From Cellulosimicrobium funkei (GTDB lineage: Bacteria; Actinomycetota; Actinomycetes; Actinomycetales; Cellulomonadaceae), in assembly GCF_001019615.1 (NCBI RefSeq), contig NZ_JNBQ01000028.1, positions 1 to 53,599 of the forward strand: 53,599 bases of DNA, given 5' to 3'. Shown here piece by piece: positions 16,757 through 25,463 of the stretch (position 1 is its first letter; the number at the start of each line of letters is the position of its first letter). The position numbers and the translations under genes are program-made. The notes beneath the pieces were generated by a model. That model saw nothing but the letters and a program-made list of their open reading frames with translations, made no database searches and had not been told where the DNA came from.

Positions 16757-18051
16757 GCGCCTACCTCCTTGTTCTGAACGTCGTCGGGTGCGGGGGTCTC
16801 CACGGCCCGCCGCACGTCGTGCTGCACGGGCACGGGGACGGCCCCGGCCGTGCCCTCGTCCCGCGCCGCGTCGTGGACCGTGCCCGACGGCGCGACGTGC
16901 GCCTGCCCGGCCGGCACGTCCGCCGCGGGGATCCGGAGCGTGAAGGTCGAGCCGCGCCCGGGCTCGGACCACATGGTGACCTCGCCACCGTGGTCGGCCG
17001 CGACGTGCTTGACGATGCTGAGGCCGAGGCCTGTCCCGCCGGTGTCGCGCGAGCGCGCGGGGTCCACCCGGTAGAACCGCTCGAACACGCGGGCCTGCTC
17101 GTCGGCCGAGATGCCGATGCCCTGGTCCACCACGGCGATCTCGACCAGGTCGTCCGCGAGCGAGACGCCGACGCCGACGCGCGTGTTCTCGCCCGAGTAG
17201 GCGACCGCGTTGTCGAGCAGGTTGCGCACAGCCGTCACGAGCAGGTTGTGGTCCCCGTACACGGCGGCGTCGAGCTCTCCCCCGGTCGTGAGCGTGATGC
17301 CCTTGCCCTGCGCGGTCGTGCGCGCGCGGTCCACCGCCTCCTCGATCACGCCCCGCACCGGCACCACCGTGACCTCTTGGAGCGCACCCGCGACCTGGAG
17401 CCGCGAGAGCTCGATGATCTCCTGCACGAGAGCGGAGAGGCGCGTCGCCTCCGACTGCATGCGCGCGGAGAACCGCCGCACCGCCACCGGGTCGTCGGCG
17501 GCGTCCTGCACCGTCTCGGCGAGCAGCGCGAGCGCCCCGACCGGCGTCTTCAGCTCGTGGGACACGTTCACGACGAAGTCGCGGCGGATCGCCTCGACGC
17601 GCCGCGCCTCCGTGCGGTCCTCCGCGAGGACGAGCATGTGCTGCGGGCCCACCTGCGCGACGCGGACCTGGAGCATGACCGTGCCCCGGCCGACCGGACC
17701 GCGCGGGAGCTCGAGCTCCTCGTCGCGGATCACGCCGTCCCGGCGCACGTCGTCGATCATGTCCCGGATGGCCGCGTGCGCGATCGCGTCGCCCCGCACC
17801 ACGCCCAGCGCGTACGCCGGCGGGCTGGCCCGCACCACCTCGCCCTCCTCGTCCAGGACGACGGCGGCCGACCGCAGCACGGCCAGCACCCGGACGAGAC
17901 CCTCGTCGAGCTCGGGTGCCGGCTCCGCCCGCGCAGCACGCTGCTGGCGCTCGCTCACGCGGAACGCGATGGCCGCGATCACGCCGACCACGACGCCCAC
18001 GACGCCGGCGGCCAGCACGGTCGCGCCCTCGATGAGACTCTCGGCTTGCAC
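16753..18051 (-). CDS. senX3: Phosphate-sensing histidine kinase (SenX3/PhoR-type)
   Basis: Encodes 432 aa. One N-terminal membrane segment (about 8-30), a PAS-like domain (about 50-150, VLAVLRSAAVVLDEEGEVV), then the HisKA domain with phosphoacceptor His165 in VNVSHELKTP. The ATPase domain shows the N box NLLDNAVAYS, G1 DQGIGIS and G2 GTGLGLSIVKH. About 55 Pro/Ala-rich residues follow. It lacks a large extracellular sensor, as in SenX3, and presumably receives the phosphate signal from PstSCAB through PhoU. The GTG at 18051 directly follows GGAGGT, too close to act as Shine-Dalgarno, but TAGGCT is exactly 6 nt upstream, so a leaderless start is likely. It is divergent from phoU. Confidence 0.93.
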   Translation of the reverse strand: MQAESLIEGATVLAAGVVGVVVGVIAAIAFRVSERQQRAARAEPAPELDEGLVRVLAVLRSAAVVLDEEGEVVRASPPAYALGVVRGDAIAHAAIRDMIDDVRRDGVIRDEELELPRGPVGRGTVMLQVRVAQVGPQHMLVLAEDRTEARRVEAIRRDFVVNVSHELKTPVGALALLAETVQDAADDPVAVRRFSARMQSEATRLSALVQEIIELSRLQVAGALQEVTVVPVRGVIEEAVDRARTTAQGKGITLTTGGELDAAVYGDHNLLVTAVRNLLDNAVAYSGENTRVGVGVSLADDLVEIAVVDQGIGISADEQARVFERFYRVDPARSRDTGGTGLGLSIVKHVAADHGGEVTMWSEPGRGSTFTLRIPAADVPAGQAHVAPSGTVHDAARDEGTAGAVPVPVQHDVRRAVETPAPDDVQNKEVGA

Positions 18052-18057
18052 ACCTCC

Positions 18058-18063
18058 AGCCTA
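18058..18063 (-). promoter_or_regulatory. Predicted -10 element of leaderless senX3
   Basis: TAGGCT on the minus strand, 6 nt before the GTG at 18051. The 6-nt interval is itself GGAGGT, so a longer transcript from another promoter could not use it as a normal ribosome-binding site. Confidence 0.5.
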
Positions 18064-18121
18064 CGGTCGCGTGCGCGCCCGACCGGTCGATCCGGCGCCC
18101 CGCAGGCGCGAGCCGCCAAGA

Positions 18122-18154
18122 GTTCACCTGGCGGCGCCCTGGAGTTCACCGCCC
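18122..18154 (+). promoter_or_regulatory. PHO-box direct repeats upstream of phoU
   Basis: GTTCACCTGGC (18122-18132) and GTTCACCGCCC (18144-18154) are exactly 22 nt apart, that is two 11-nt periods, with a diverged unit between. They point toward phoU, 115 bp downstream, and lie 59 bp behind the senX3 -10. Phosphate-dependent control of phoU, and perhaps senX3, is inferred. Confidence 0.65.
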
Positions 18155-18269
18155 GGTCGACCGCGCCTGCGAGCGTGACAGGAGCCGACGGCGTGCCCGG
18201 GCGCCGCCCGGCGCGCAGGGGTGCACGCCGTCACGGACCGGACCGACCGGTCACGACGAGAGGGAAGCG

Positions 18270-18953
18270 ATGCGGGAGATCTTCGAGGCCGAGCTGAAGC
18301 AGGTCGGCGACGACCTGGCCGAGATGAGCCGGCTGGTGGAGTCCGCTGTGAACCGCGCCGGGCAGGCGCTGCTCACGGCGGACCTGCAGCTCGCGCAGTC
18401 GGTCATCGGCGACGATCACACGATCGACGCCCTCGAGCGCGAGCTCGACGAGCGCTGCGTGCTCCTCCTCGCGCAGCAGCAGCCCGTCGCCACCGACCTG
18501 CGGGTCGTGGTCAGCGCGCTGCGCATGAGCGCCACCCTGGAGCGCATGGGCGACCTCGCCCGGCACATCGCCCAGGTCGCGCGCGGCCGCTACCCGGCCC
18601 GCGCCATCGAGCCGTCGCTCCACCGGACGTTCGAGCAGATGCACGACGCCGCCGTGCGCGTCGCCCGCCGGACGACGACGCTCCTCACCACGCGCGACCT
18701 CACCGTCGCCGCGAACATCGAGCGCGACGACGACCTGCTGGACAAGCTCCACCAGGACACCTTCACCGCGCTGCTCGACGGCACGTGGACGGGGACCCCG
18801 CAGGAGACGGTCGACGTCACGCTCGTGGGCCGCTACTACGAGCGCTTCGGCGACCACGGCGTCTCCGTCGCCAAGCGCGTGACGTACCTCGTCACCGGCG
18901 ACTTCGCCGACGACCGCGGCACCCCCGCCGGCTCCGCCCGCGCGTCTGCCTGA
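18270..18953 (+). CDS. phoU: Phosphate signalling protein PhoU
   Basis: Encodes 227 aa. It links the PstSCAB transporter to the sensor kinase and represses the response when phosphate is plentiful. Two three-helix PhoU repeats are visible. The first has MREIFEAELKQVGDDLAEMSRLV and DLRVVVSALRMSATLERMGDLARHIAQ. The second ends in VGRYYERFGDHGVSVAKRVTYLVTGD. The E/D-x3-D metal motifs ERMGDLA and ERFGDHG are present. GAGGGAAG lies just before the ATG. The C-terminal 15 residues are a short Ala/Gly tail. It is divergent from senX3. Confidence 0.95.
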   Translation: MREIFEAELKQVGDDLAEMSRLVESAVNRAGQALLTADLQLAQSVIGDDHTIDALERELDERCVLLLAQQQPVATDLRVVVSALRMSATLERMGDLARHIAQVARGRYPARAIEPSLHRTFEQMHDAAVRVARRTTTLLTTRDLTVAANIERDDDLLDKLHQDTFTALLDGTWTGTPQETVDVTLVGRYYERFGDHGVSVAKRVTYLVTGDFADDRGTPAGSARASA

Positions 18954-18975
18954 CGACGGGTCCACGGCCCTGCAC

Positions 18976-19026
18976 CCGAGGTAGAGCCGCAGGTCTCGAG
19001 GTAGGACCCGCGGAGCTCTACCTCGG
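18976..19026. repeat. Dispersed intergenic repeat, site B (three units)
   Basis: CCGAGGTAGAGC (18976-18987) and its perfect inverse GCTCTACCTCGG (19015-19026) flank a third, direct unit TCGAGGTAGGACC (from 18995). It belongs to the same family as the arrays near 2600 and 25430, sits 22 nt after the phoU stop, and precedes a conventional terminator. Confidence 0.6.
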
Positions 19027-19065
19027 TGCCGGTGGTTCTCCCTCGCCGTCCCGGTTCCTGCGCAC

Positions 19066-19111
19066 AGACGACCGTGGCCCGTCCGGATTCCCGGACGGGC
19101 CACGGTCGTCT
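19066..19111. terminator. Bidirectional terminator between phoU and gpmA
   Basis: A 21-bp perfect stem (19066-19086 with 19091-19111; arms begin AGACGACCGTGG) and an ATTC loop lie between convergent genes, 14 nt before the gpmA stop. Confidence 0.88.
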
Positions 19112-19125
19112 CTGCGTGCGGGCTG

Positions 19126-19863
19126 TCAGCGGCCCTGGTTGGCGACCGCGGCAGCGGCCTCGGCGGCGGCCTCGGGGTCGAGGTAGCGGCCGCCCTTGGT
19201 GATCGGCTTGAGGTCCTCGTCGAGCTCGTAGAGCAGCGGGATGCCGGTCGGGATGTTGAGCGCGGCGATGTCCTCGTCGGAGATGCCGTCGAGGTGCTTG
19301 ACGATCGCGCGCAGCGAGTTGCCGTGCGCCGCGACGAGGACGGTCTTGCCGGCCTTCAGGTCCGGGACGACCTCGCCGTCCCAGTACGGCAGGGCGCGCT
19401 CGAGCACGTCCTTGAGGCACTCGGTGCGCACGACGGGGGCGTCGGCGTAGCGCGGGTCCGCGTCCTGCGAGAACTCGGAGCCGAGCTCGATCTCGGGCGG
19501 CGGGACGTCGTACGAGCGGCGCCAGAGCATGAACTGCTCCTCGCCGAACTCCTCGAGCGTCTGCTTCTTGTTCTTGCCCTGGAGGGCGCCGTAGTGGCGC
19601 TCGTTGAGGCGCCACGACCGCTTCACGGGGATCCAGTGACGGTCCGCGGCGTCGAGCGACAGGTTCGCCGTCGTGATCGCGCGGCGCAGGAGCGAGGTGT
19701 GCACGACGTCGGGCAGGACGCCGGCCTCGGTGAGGAGCTGACCGCCGCGCTTCGCCTCCTCGGTCCCCTTCTCCGACAGGGCGACGTCCACCCAGCCGGT
19801 GAACAGGTTCTTGGCGTTCCATTCGCTCTCGCCGTGGCGGAGCAGCACGAGGGTGTAGGTCAT
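19126..19863 (-). CDS. gpmA: 2,3-bisphosphoglycerate-dependent phosphoglycerate mutase
   Basis: Encodes 245 aa. Interconverts 3- and 2-phosphoglycerate in glycolysis through a phosphohistidine. [19 protein letters not shown] holds catalytic His10. [14 protein letters not shown] and [19 protein letters not shown] (second histidine) complete the active site. The ATG at 19863 has GGAG 5 nt upstream. The extended frame further 5' is not conserved. A short Ala-rich tail ends the protein. Neighbourhood with mshA and the SenX3/RegX3 pair matches mycobacteria. Confidence 0.96.
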   Translation of the reverse strand: MTYTLVLLRHGESEWNAKNLFTGWVDVALSEKGTEEAKRGGQLLTEAGVLPDVVHTSLLRRAITTANLSLDAADRHWIPVKRSWRLNERHYGALQGKNKKQTLEEFGEEQFMLWRRSYDVPPPEIELGSEFSQDADPRYADAPVVRTECLKDVLERALPYWDGEVVPDLKAGKTVLVAAHGNSLRAIVKHLDGISDEDIAALNIPTGIPLLYELDEDLKPITKGGRYLDPEAAAEAAAAVANQGR

Positions 19864-19987
19864 GGGCTCCATCCTGCCGCACGGCCCGCCGCGCGGGCAC
19901 CCGCGTCCCACGTGGTGGTGACCGTCGCCGTCGGGCGTGGGACGAAGGTCCGGGAATCGGGCGGACGGCGCGCACGTTGCCCCGGAC

Positions 19988-20434
19988 ATGCCGATCGACG
20001 GAGAGTACGCCCCCAGCCCGAGCGCCTGGTCCCGCAAGCAGGCCGAGTCCTACGAGTCGTCCGGAGGGACGCGCAGCACGACCCTGAACGGGATGCCGGT
20101 GGTCGTGCTCACGACCCTCGGCCGACGCACCGGCAAGGTCCGCAAGACGCCGCTCATGCGGGTCGAGCACGACGGCGCGTACGCGGTCGTCGCGTCGCTG
20201 GGCGGCGCCCCTCAGCACCCCGTCTGGTACCACAACGTCCTGGCGCACCCCCAGGTCGAGCTCCAGGACGAGGCCGAGCGCCACGACTACGTCGCGCGCG
20301 AGGTCCACGGCGAGGAGAAGGCGCTCTGGTGGGAGCGCGCCGTCGCGGCCTACCCGCCGTACGCGGACTACCAGCAGAAGACGTCGCGCGAGATCCCCGT
20401 CCTGGTCCTGGAGCGCACCGCACCGGACGCCTGA
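19988..20434 (+). CDS. Nitroreductase/deazaflavin (F420)-dependent oxidoreductase family protein
   Basis: Encodes 148 aa. Matches the Ddn-like split-barrel family: [27 protein letters not shown] near the N terminus, [20 protein letters not shown] in the middle and EIPVLVLE at the end. Members bind F420 with the Arg/Lys-rich [12 protein letters not shown] segment and reduce small molecules, or have unknown substrates. ATG at 19988 is the best start ([11 protein letters not shown]). No strong Shine-Dalgarno was seen. It is divergent from gpmA and convergent with mshA. Confidence 0.85.
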   Translation: MPIDGEYAPSPSAWSRKQAESYESSGGTRSTTLNGMPVVVLTTLGRRTGKVRKTPLMRVEHDGAYAVVASLGGAPQHPVWYHNVLAHPQVELQDEAERHDYVAREVHGEEKALWWERAVAAYPPYADYQQKTSREIPVLVLERTAPDA

Positions 20435-20443
20435 CCCGCAGCG

Positions 20444-20477
20444 AGGTCCGCGCGACGTCAGCGCGCCGCGCGGACCT
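20444..20477. terminator. Hairpin over the mshA 3' end, terminator of the Ddn-like gene
   Basis: AGGTCCGCGCG (20444-20454) and CGCGCGGACCT (20467-20477) pair perfectly across a 12-nt loop that contains the mshA stop codon. It probably terminates the plus-strand gene. Confidence 0.5.
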
Positions 20478-21780
20478 TGCGCGCCTGCGCGTAGACGTCG
20501 AGCATGCGCAGCGCGGCGGTGTCCCAGCCGAACCGCTCGCCGGCGCGCCGGGCGCCGTCGCCGAGCGTGGCGAGGCGCTCGTCGTCGGCGAGCAGGTCGC
20601 CCAGCACGCGCGCCCACGTCTGCGGGCCGTGGTCGGGCACGAGGACGCCGGAGACCTGGTCCTCGACCACCGTCCGCAGCCCGCCGACGGCGGCCGCGAC
20701 GACGGGCGTGCCGCTCGCCTCGGCCTCGGCCGCGACGAGCCCGAACGACTCGTTGTGCGACGGCACGGCGACGACGTCGGCCGCCCGGTACCACTGCGCG
20801 AGCTCGTCCCGTGGGACCGGCGGGCGCACGACGAGCCGGTCGCTCACCCCGACCTGGTAGGCGAGCGCCTCGAGCTCGCGCACCGCCGTCGGGCGCCCGC
20901 TCGGGCCGCCCAGCACGACGAGCGTCGGCACGTGCTCCCCGCGCTCCGCGAGGACGCCGAGCGCCCGGACGAGCACGTCCGGGCCCTTGAGCGGCTGCAC
21001 GCGCCCCGCGAAGAGCACGAGGCCGCCGGTGGTCGGCAGTCCCAGCCCGGCGCGCAGCGCCCGGCGCCGCTCCCGCCGCGCGGCGCCGTCGGCCGCCGAC
21101 GCGCTGCCGGGGTCCGGGGAGAACAGGTCGAGGTCGACGCCCGGCGGCACGACGTGCACGCGCGCGGGGTCGGCGGCGTAGTCGCGCACGAGGTCGTCCG
21201 CCTCGGCGTCCGTGCTCGCGACGAGCGCGTCCGCCTCGGCGACGACCTGCTCCTCCCCGATGATCCGCCCCAGGGGCTCGGGCGCGTCGCCCGGGGCGAG
21301 CGCGGCGTTCTTCACGCGCGCGAGCGTGTGCATGGTGTGCACGAGCGGGACGTCCCAGCGGTCGGCCGCGAGCCAGCCCACCTGCCCGGAGAGCCAGTAG
21401 TGGGTGTGGACGACGTCGTACCAGCCCTCGTGGTGCCGCGCCTCCGCGCGCAGCACCCCCGCCGTGAAGGCGCAGAGCTGGCCGGGCAGGTCGTTCTTGT
21501 CGAGCCCCTCGAAGGGCCCGGCGACGACGTGGCGCACCGTCACGCCGTCGGACACCTCGACCTTGCGGGGCTGGCTCGACGCCGTGGCGCGCGTGAAGAT
21601 CTCGACCTGCGTGCCACGGCGCGCGAGCGCGTGCGCGAGCTCCGTGACGTACACGTTCATGCCACCCGCGTCGCCCGTGCCCGGCTGGTCGAGTGGCGAC
21701 GTGTGCACGGAGAGCATGGCGACCCGCAGCGGGGTCGACGGGTCCGGGGAGACGCCCTCCGGCAGCTCGAGCGCGGTCAC
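20458..21780 (-). CDS. mshA: D-inositol-3-phosphate glycosyltransferase MshA
   Basis: Encodes 440 aa. First step of mycothiol synthesis: joins GlcNAc from UDP-GlcNAc to 1-inositol 3-phosphate. It is a GT-B/GT4 enzyme. The N-terminal acceptor domain has [20 protein letters not shown], nearly identical to other MshA proteins. The donor-site motifs are [27 protein letters not shown] and [20 protein letters not shown]. The GTG at 21780 lies 6 nt after the lactonase stop, so the two are probably co-transcribed. Mycothiol use is consistent with the MDMPI-fold protein at 50816. Confidence 0.93.
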   Translation of the reverse strand: MTALELPEGVSPDPSTPLRVAMLSVHTSPLDQPGTGDAGGMNVYVTELAHALARRGTQVEIFTRATASSQPRKVEVSDGVTVRHVVAGPFEGLDKNDLPGQLCAFTAGVLRAEARHHEGWYDVVHTHYWLSGQVGWLAADRWDVPLVHTMHTLARVKNAALAPGDAPEPLGRIIGEEQVVAEADALVASTDAEADDLVRDYAADPARVHVVPPGVDLDLFSPDPGSASAADGAARRERRRALRAGLGLPTTGGLVLFAGRVQPLKGPDVLVRALGVLAERGEHVPTLVVLGGPSGRPTAVRELEALAYQVGVSDRLVVRPPVPRDELAQWYRAADVVAVPSHNESFGLVAAEAEASGTPVVAAAVGGLRTVVEDQVSGVLVPDHGPQTWARVLGDLLADDERLATLGDGARRAGERFGWDTAALRMLDVYAQARKVRAAR

Positions 21781-21786
21781 GGCGGC

Positions 21787-22980
21787 TCAGGCCTCCACGA
21801 CGCACGCCGGGGCGGGCAGCGCGAGCACGTCGACCACGTGGGCGGCACCGTCCGAGCGGCGCACGCGCAGGAGCGCGAGGTTCGACGTCGGCCCCTCCCC
21901 CGCGGAGGCGGCCTCCGGCCGCTCGATGAGCGGGTCGTCGTTCTGGTTCGCGACGACGACGAGGTCGTGCAGCGGCTCGTCGGGAGCCCCGGAGCCGGCG
22001 AGGACGGCGAAGTGGCGCGGCCAGGCGCCGCCCACCGGGGAGTCCGCGAGGTGGCGCAGCGAGGGGACGCCGCCGTCGGGCCCGGGCTCGACCGCGTGCA
22101 CGGCGAGCACGTCGGCGCCGCGCACCGCGACGAGGACGCGCGTGCCGTCCGCCGAGACCGCGACGTGCGAGGGGTAGTTCCCGCCGCCTGCAGGGGCGGC
22201 GGCGTGCGTGACGTCGTAGCGCGCGACCACGTCGTACGTGCGCGCGCCGTCGGGGCCGTCGACCGGGGCGAGGACGAACAGGGCCGGGTCGAGCTCGCCG
22301 ACCACGACGAGGTGCCCGGACGGCAGCGCGGCGAGGTGGCGCGGACCGGTCCCCGGCGGGAAGGTCGCGACGACGCGCGGGGCCGAGCCGTCGGGTGCCG
22401 CGGGGTCGTGCCGGCGCAGCTCGTCGGTCCCCAGGTCGACGACGAGCACGTCGCCGCTGCCGTCGTCCGCCGCGCCGAAGTGCGCGAGCGGGGCGACGAA
22501 GTGGGCGTGCGGGCCCTCCTGGCGGTCGGTGACCGGACCCGTTCCCGCGTGGCCCTGGCGGCGCACCGCGGTGCCGGGCCGGCCGTCCGCTGCGGCGAGC
22601 GCGCCGTCCGCGGCGGTCGCGACGGCGGTCAGGACGCCGTCCCCGTAGTTCGCGACGAGCACGTCCCCGCTCACGACGACGTGGCACGGGTACGAGCCGC
22701 CCGTGGCGACGCGCTCGCCCCGGGGCGCGAGGCCGCCGTCGGACCCGACCGCGAACGCCGACACCGAGCCGGCCTCCGTCTCCCCCACCGCGTACAGCGT
22801 GTCGTCGTCGAGCGCGAGGAACGACGGCGACGGCGACTCGGCTGCCAGCACCCCGCCCACGAACGACCCGGTCCCGGCCGCGGCGTCGACGTCGAGCCCG
22901 ACCCGCCACACGCCCTCCGCACCGCCGTTCGCCGGGTGCGGGTAGGTGCCGATCCAGAGGGCGCGGGTCGCGGAGGTCAT
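21787..22980 (-). CDS. Lactonase-family beta-propeller protein (6-phosphogluconolactonase-like)
   Basis: Encodes 397 aa. Matches the seven-bladed propeller family of YbhE-type lactonases: LWIGTYPHPANGGAEGV at the start, GSYPCHVVVSGDVLVANYGDG, GPHAHFVAPL, GTGPRHLAALPSGH, NYPSHVAVSADGTRVLVAVRG and PRHFAVL, each blade ending in similar His/Gly turns. It could hydrolyse 6-phosphogluconolactone in the pentose phosphate pathway, but substrate is not proven. ATG at 22980 has TAGGCT 6 nt upstream and no Shine-Dalgarno, so it is probably leaderless. It sits upstream of mshA. Confidence 0.8.
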   Translation of the reverse strand: MTSATRALWIGTYPHPANGGAEGVWRVGLDVDAAAGTGSFVGGVLAAESPSPSFLALDDDTLYAVGETEAGSVSAFAVGSDGGLAPRGERVATGGSYPCHVVVSGDVLVANYGDGVLTAVATAADGALAAADGRPGTAVRRQGHAGTGPVTDRQEGPHAHFVAPLAHFGAADDGSGDVLVVDLGTDELRRHDPAAPDGSAPRVVATFPPGTGPRHLAALPSGHLVVVGELDPALFVLAPVDGPDGARTYDVVARYDVTHAAAPAGGGNYPSHVAVSADGTRVLVAVRGADVLAVHAVEPGPDGGVPSLRHLADSPVGGAWPRHFAVLAGSGAPDEPLHDLVVVANQNDDPLIERPEAASAGEGPTSNLALLRVRRSDGAAHVVDVLALPAPACVVEA

Positions 22981-22986
22981 GACCCG

Positions 22987-22992
22987 AGCCTA
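22987..22992 (-). promoter_or_regulatory. Predicted -10 element of leaderless lactonase gene
   Basis: TAGGCT on the minus strand, followed by CGGGTC and the ATG at 22980: 6-nt spacing. Confidence 0.5.
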
Positions 22993-23063
22993 GTTCTCCG
23001 GACGCGTGCCACCGGCACCCGCCGGACCGATACCGGCGGTCGGCTCGACGTCCGCGGACGCGA

Positions 23064-23099
23064 GAGCGCCCCGCCGACGGACTCGTCGGCGGGGCGCTC
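23064..23099 (-). terminator. Terminator of lsr2
   Basis: Perfect 16-bp inverted repeat, GAGCGCCCCGCCGACG (23064-23079) and CGTCGGCGGGGCGCTC (23084-23099), with a GACT loop, 21 nt after the lsr2 stop. Confidence 0.85.
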
Positions 23100-23120
23100 C
23101 GGTGCTCGTGCGGCGTCGCG

Positions 23121-23456
23121 TCAGTGCGCGGCGTCGAACGCCGTCTGGATCTCCTGGGAGATGCGGCCGCGGTCGTTCACCGTGTAGCCGTTGGCGCGTG
23201 CCCACTCGCGGACCTCGGTCGCGCGGGCCGAGCCCGAGGATCGGCCGCTGCGGCGCGCGGGGCGGGCCGTGCTCGTGCGGGACGAGACCTTGCGCGCGTT
23301 GCCGACCCAGGACGCGAATGCGTCGCGCAGCTCCTGCGCATTCTTGGTGCTGAGGTCGATCTCGTAGGAGACGCCGTCGAGCGCGAACGTGACGGTCTCG
23401 TCGGCCGCGCCCCCGTCGAGGTCGTCGACGAGAATTACCTGGACTTTCTGGGCCAC
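23121..23456 (-). CDS. lsr2: Nucleoid-associated protein Lsr2
   Basis: Encodes 111 aa. Binds AT-rich DNA and bridges it, silencing foreign genes as H-NS does. The N-terminal oligomerisation domain has AQKVQVILVDDLDGG and VSYEIDLSTKNAQELRDAF. A basic Ser/Arg linker leads to the C-terminal DNA-binding domain REWARANGYTVNDRGRIS, whose RGR is the AT-hook-like contact. The GTG at 23456 has GAGG 8 nt upstream. Upstream in-frame codons are not conserved. It lies beside lysS as in mycobacteria. Confidence 0.96.
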   Translation of the reverse strand: MAQKVQVILVDDLDGGAADETVTFALDGVSYEIDLSTKNAQELRDAFASWVGNARKVSSRTSTARPARRSGRSSGSARATEVREWARANGYTVNDRGRISQEIQTAFDAAH

Positions 23457-23629
23457 TGTGGTTACCTCACGCTTCACAGGAATGATTGTCCTCGTCAGGA
23501 TGCATCGAAAACTCGGGACCGTCAATTGGCCGCACCGTTGTCCGGCACGTGTCTCTCGCGGCTTAGCCCACCATTCCTGGACGCAAGTACATCATCTCGC
23601 GGCTATTTGCACGCGCTAACGGGCGATGC
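23457..23629 (-). promoter_or_regulatory. lsr2 promoter region, relatively AT-rich
   Basis: This 173-bp gap is visibly poorer in GC than its surroundings. On the minus strand TTGACG (23525-23520), a 17-nt spacer and CATCCT (23502-23497) make the best sigma-A-like promoter. Lsr2 prefers such AT-rich DNA, so autoregulation is possible. Confidence 0.45.
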
Positions 23630-23809
23630 TCAGGAGTCGCGCGCGGGCGCGACATTCCCGCCGACACCCGATTCCTGCTCCGCGTCCAGGCGCGCGAGGG
23701 CGGCGCGCTCGTTGCGGTCGGCGCGCACGATGGCCCGCATCGCCACGTAGAAGAGCACGCCGACACCGATCGAGGGGATCAGTGCCGCGACGGTGGGCCA
23801 GATGTCCAT
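23630..23809 (-). CDS. Small single-pass membrane protein, unknown function
   Basis: Encodes 59 aa beginning MDIWPTVAALIPSIGVGVLF. One membrane segment (about 5-26) is followed by a charged cytoplasmic tail VRADRNERAALARLDAEQE. Similar small proteins are found near lysS/lsr2 in Micrococcales. It starts 26 nt after the lysS stop, so it is probably in the same transcript. No function is known to me. Confidence 0.7.
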   Translation of the reverse strand: MDIWPTVAALIPSIGVGVLFYVAMRAIVRADRNERAALARLDAEQESGVGGNVAPARDS

Positions 23810-23835
23810 GCTGTCGATCCTAGGTCTTGGGCGCG

Positions 23836-25374
23836 TTATTGCTGCGCGGGCTTCACGAGCGGGAAGAGGATGGTCTCGCGGATGCCGAGGCCGGTGAGCG
23901 CCATGAGCAGGCGGTCGATGCCCAGGCCCATACCGCCCGACGGGGGCATCGCGTACTCCATCGCGGTGAGGAAGTCCTCGTCGATGCGCATGGCCTCCTC
24001 GTCGCCGGCGGCCGCGAGCAGCGCCTGCGCCTCGAAGCGCTGGCGCTGGACCACCGGGTCCACCAGCTCGGAGTATGCCGTCGCGAGCTCGACGCCCCGC
24101 ACGTAGAGGTCCCACTTCTCGACCTGGCCACGCACCGCCCGGTGGTCGCGCGTGAGCGGGGAGGTCTCGACGGGGAAGTCGCGCACGAACGTCGGCGCGA
24201 CGAGGTGGTCGCCCACCAGGTGCTCCCAGAGACCCTCGACGAGCTTTCCGTGGTTGACGTTCTTCGGGTCGAAGGTGAGCTCGAACTTGTCGGCGTACGT
24301 CAGCAGCGACTCGACCGACGTCTCGGGCGTGATCGCCTCGCCCAGCGCGTCCGAGAGCGAGTCGTACATCTTCAGCTGCGTCCATTCGCCGCCGAGGTCG
24401 TATTCCGTGCCGTCGGCGAGCGTGACCAGGGTCGTCCCGAGCGCGTCCTGCGCGGCCCGCTGCACGAGGTCCTGGGTGAGCGCCGCCATGGTGTCGTAGT
24501 CGCCATAGGCCTCGTACGCCTCGAGCATCGCGAATTCCGGGGAGTGCGTGGAGTCCACGCCCTCGTTGCGGAAGTTGCGGTTGATCTCGAACACCTTCTC
24601 GACGCCGCCGACGGCCGCGCGCTTGAGGAACAGCTCCGGCGCGATACGCAGGAACAGGTCGATGTCGAAAGCATTCATGTGCGTCTCGAACTGGCGCGCC
24701 GCCGCGCCTTCCGGACGCGTCTGGAGCATGGGCGTCTCGACCTCGACGAAACCACGCTCCCAGAAGTTCTCGCGGATCGAGCGCACGACGGCGGCCCGCA
24801 GGCGCACCGTGTCCCGGGCGGCCGGGCGCGCGATGAGGTCCACGTAGCGCTGGCGCACGCGCGCCTCCTCCGAGAGCTCCTTGTGGAGCACGGGGAGCGG
24901 GCGCAGCGCCTTCGCGGCGATCTGCCACCGGTCGGCGAACACGCTCAGCTCGCCGCGGCGCGAGCTGATGACGCGTCCGTGCGCGAAGAGGTGGTCTCCC
25001 AGGTCGACGTCCGCCTTGAACGACGCGAGCGACTCCTCGCCGACGACGGCCTGGCTCAGCATGACCTGGAGGCGGTTGCCCTCGCCGTCCTGGAGCGTGA
25101 CGAAGCACAGCTTGCCCGTGTTGCGCAGGAACACGACGCGACCGGCGACGCCGACCTCGTCCTGCGTCTCCTCGCCCGTCTCCAGGTGCGCGTACGCGGC
25201 CCGGACGTCGGCGATCGTCGTCGTGCGCGGGACGGACACGGGGTACGGCTGGTCGCCGCGCGCGAGGATCCGCTCGCGCTTCTCGCGGCGGACCTGCATC
25301 TGCTCCGGCACGTCGTCGACGTGCTCCTCGGGCTCGCGCGCGTCAGGAGAAGGGGTTCCGGCGGGGGAGGTCAC
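23836..25374 (-). CDS. lysS: Lysyl-tRNA synthetase, class II
   Basis: Encodes 512 aa. It charges tRNA-Lys. An acidic N-terminal tail of about 35 residues is followed by an OB-fold anticodon-binding domain ([20 protein letters not shown]). The class II core shows motif 1 ([10 protein letters not shown]), motif 2 ([17 protein letters not shown]) and motif 3 ([13 protein letters not shown]). The GTG at 25374 has TAGAAT, a near-consensus -10, 6 nt upstream and no Shine-Dalgarno, so a leaderless mRNA is predicted. nadC ends 77 bp upstream with a repeat array between. Confidence 0.95.
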   Translation of the reverse strand: MTSPAGTPSPDAREPEEHVDDVPEQMQVRREKRERILARGDQPYPVSVPRTTTIADVRAAYAHLETGEETQDEVGVAGRVVFLRNTGKLCFVTLQDGEGNRLQVMLSQAVVGEESLASFKADVDLGDHLFAHGRVISSRRGELSVFADRWQIAAKALRPLPVLHKELSEEARVRQRYVDLIARPAARDTVRLRAAVVRSIRENFWERGFVEVETPMLQTRPEGAAARQFETHMNAFDIDLFLRIAPELFLKRAAVGGVEKVFEINRNFRNEGVDSTHSPEFAMLEAYEAYGDYDTMAALTQDLVQRAAQDALGTTLVTLADGTEYDLGGEWTQLKMYDSLSDALGEAITPETSVESLLTYADKFELTFDPKNVNHGKLVEGLWEHLVGDHLVAPTFVRDFPVETSPLTRDHRAVRGQVEKWDLYVRGVELATAYSELVDPVVQRQRFEAQALLAAAGDEEAMRIDEDFLTAMEYAMPPSGGMGLGIDRLLMALTGLGIRETILFPLVKPAQQ

Positions 25375-25380
25375 CCGAGG

Positions 25381-25386
25381 ATTCTA
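25381..25386 (-). promoter_or_regulatory. Predicted -10 element of leaderless lysS
   Basis: TAGAAT on the minus strand (one mismatch to TATAAT), 6 nt before the GTG at 25374. This is the best -10 match among the leaderless candidates. Confidence 0.55.
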
Positions 25387-25403
25387 CCGACGCTCGCACG
25401 CCG

Positions 25404-25463
25404 TCGAGGTAGAGGCCTGGTACCAGGGCTCTATCTCGCGGTGCCAGGGCTCTACCTCGGCGG
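25404..25463. repeat. Dispersed intergenic repeat, site C (three units)
   Basis: One direct unit, TCGAGGTAGAGGCCTGGTAC (25404-25423), meets an inverted unit (25421-25441) to form a near-perfect hairpin with 15 of 16 pairs (25405-25438). A second inverted unit occupies 25440-25463. Its GAGGTAG supplies the TAG stop codon of nadC (25452-25454). The array belongs to the same family as sites A and B. Confidence 0.65.

Noticed and set aside
19294-23187. A 1297-codon plus-strand open frame opposite gpmA, mshA and the lactonase
   Set aside because: Arg/Ala/Gly-rich composition without domains, antisense to three well-recognised genes. Such frames are typical artefacts of high GC DNA and occur opposite most genes here.
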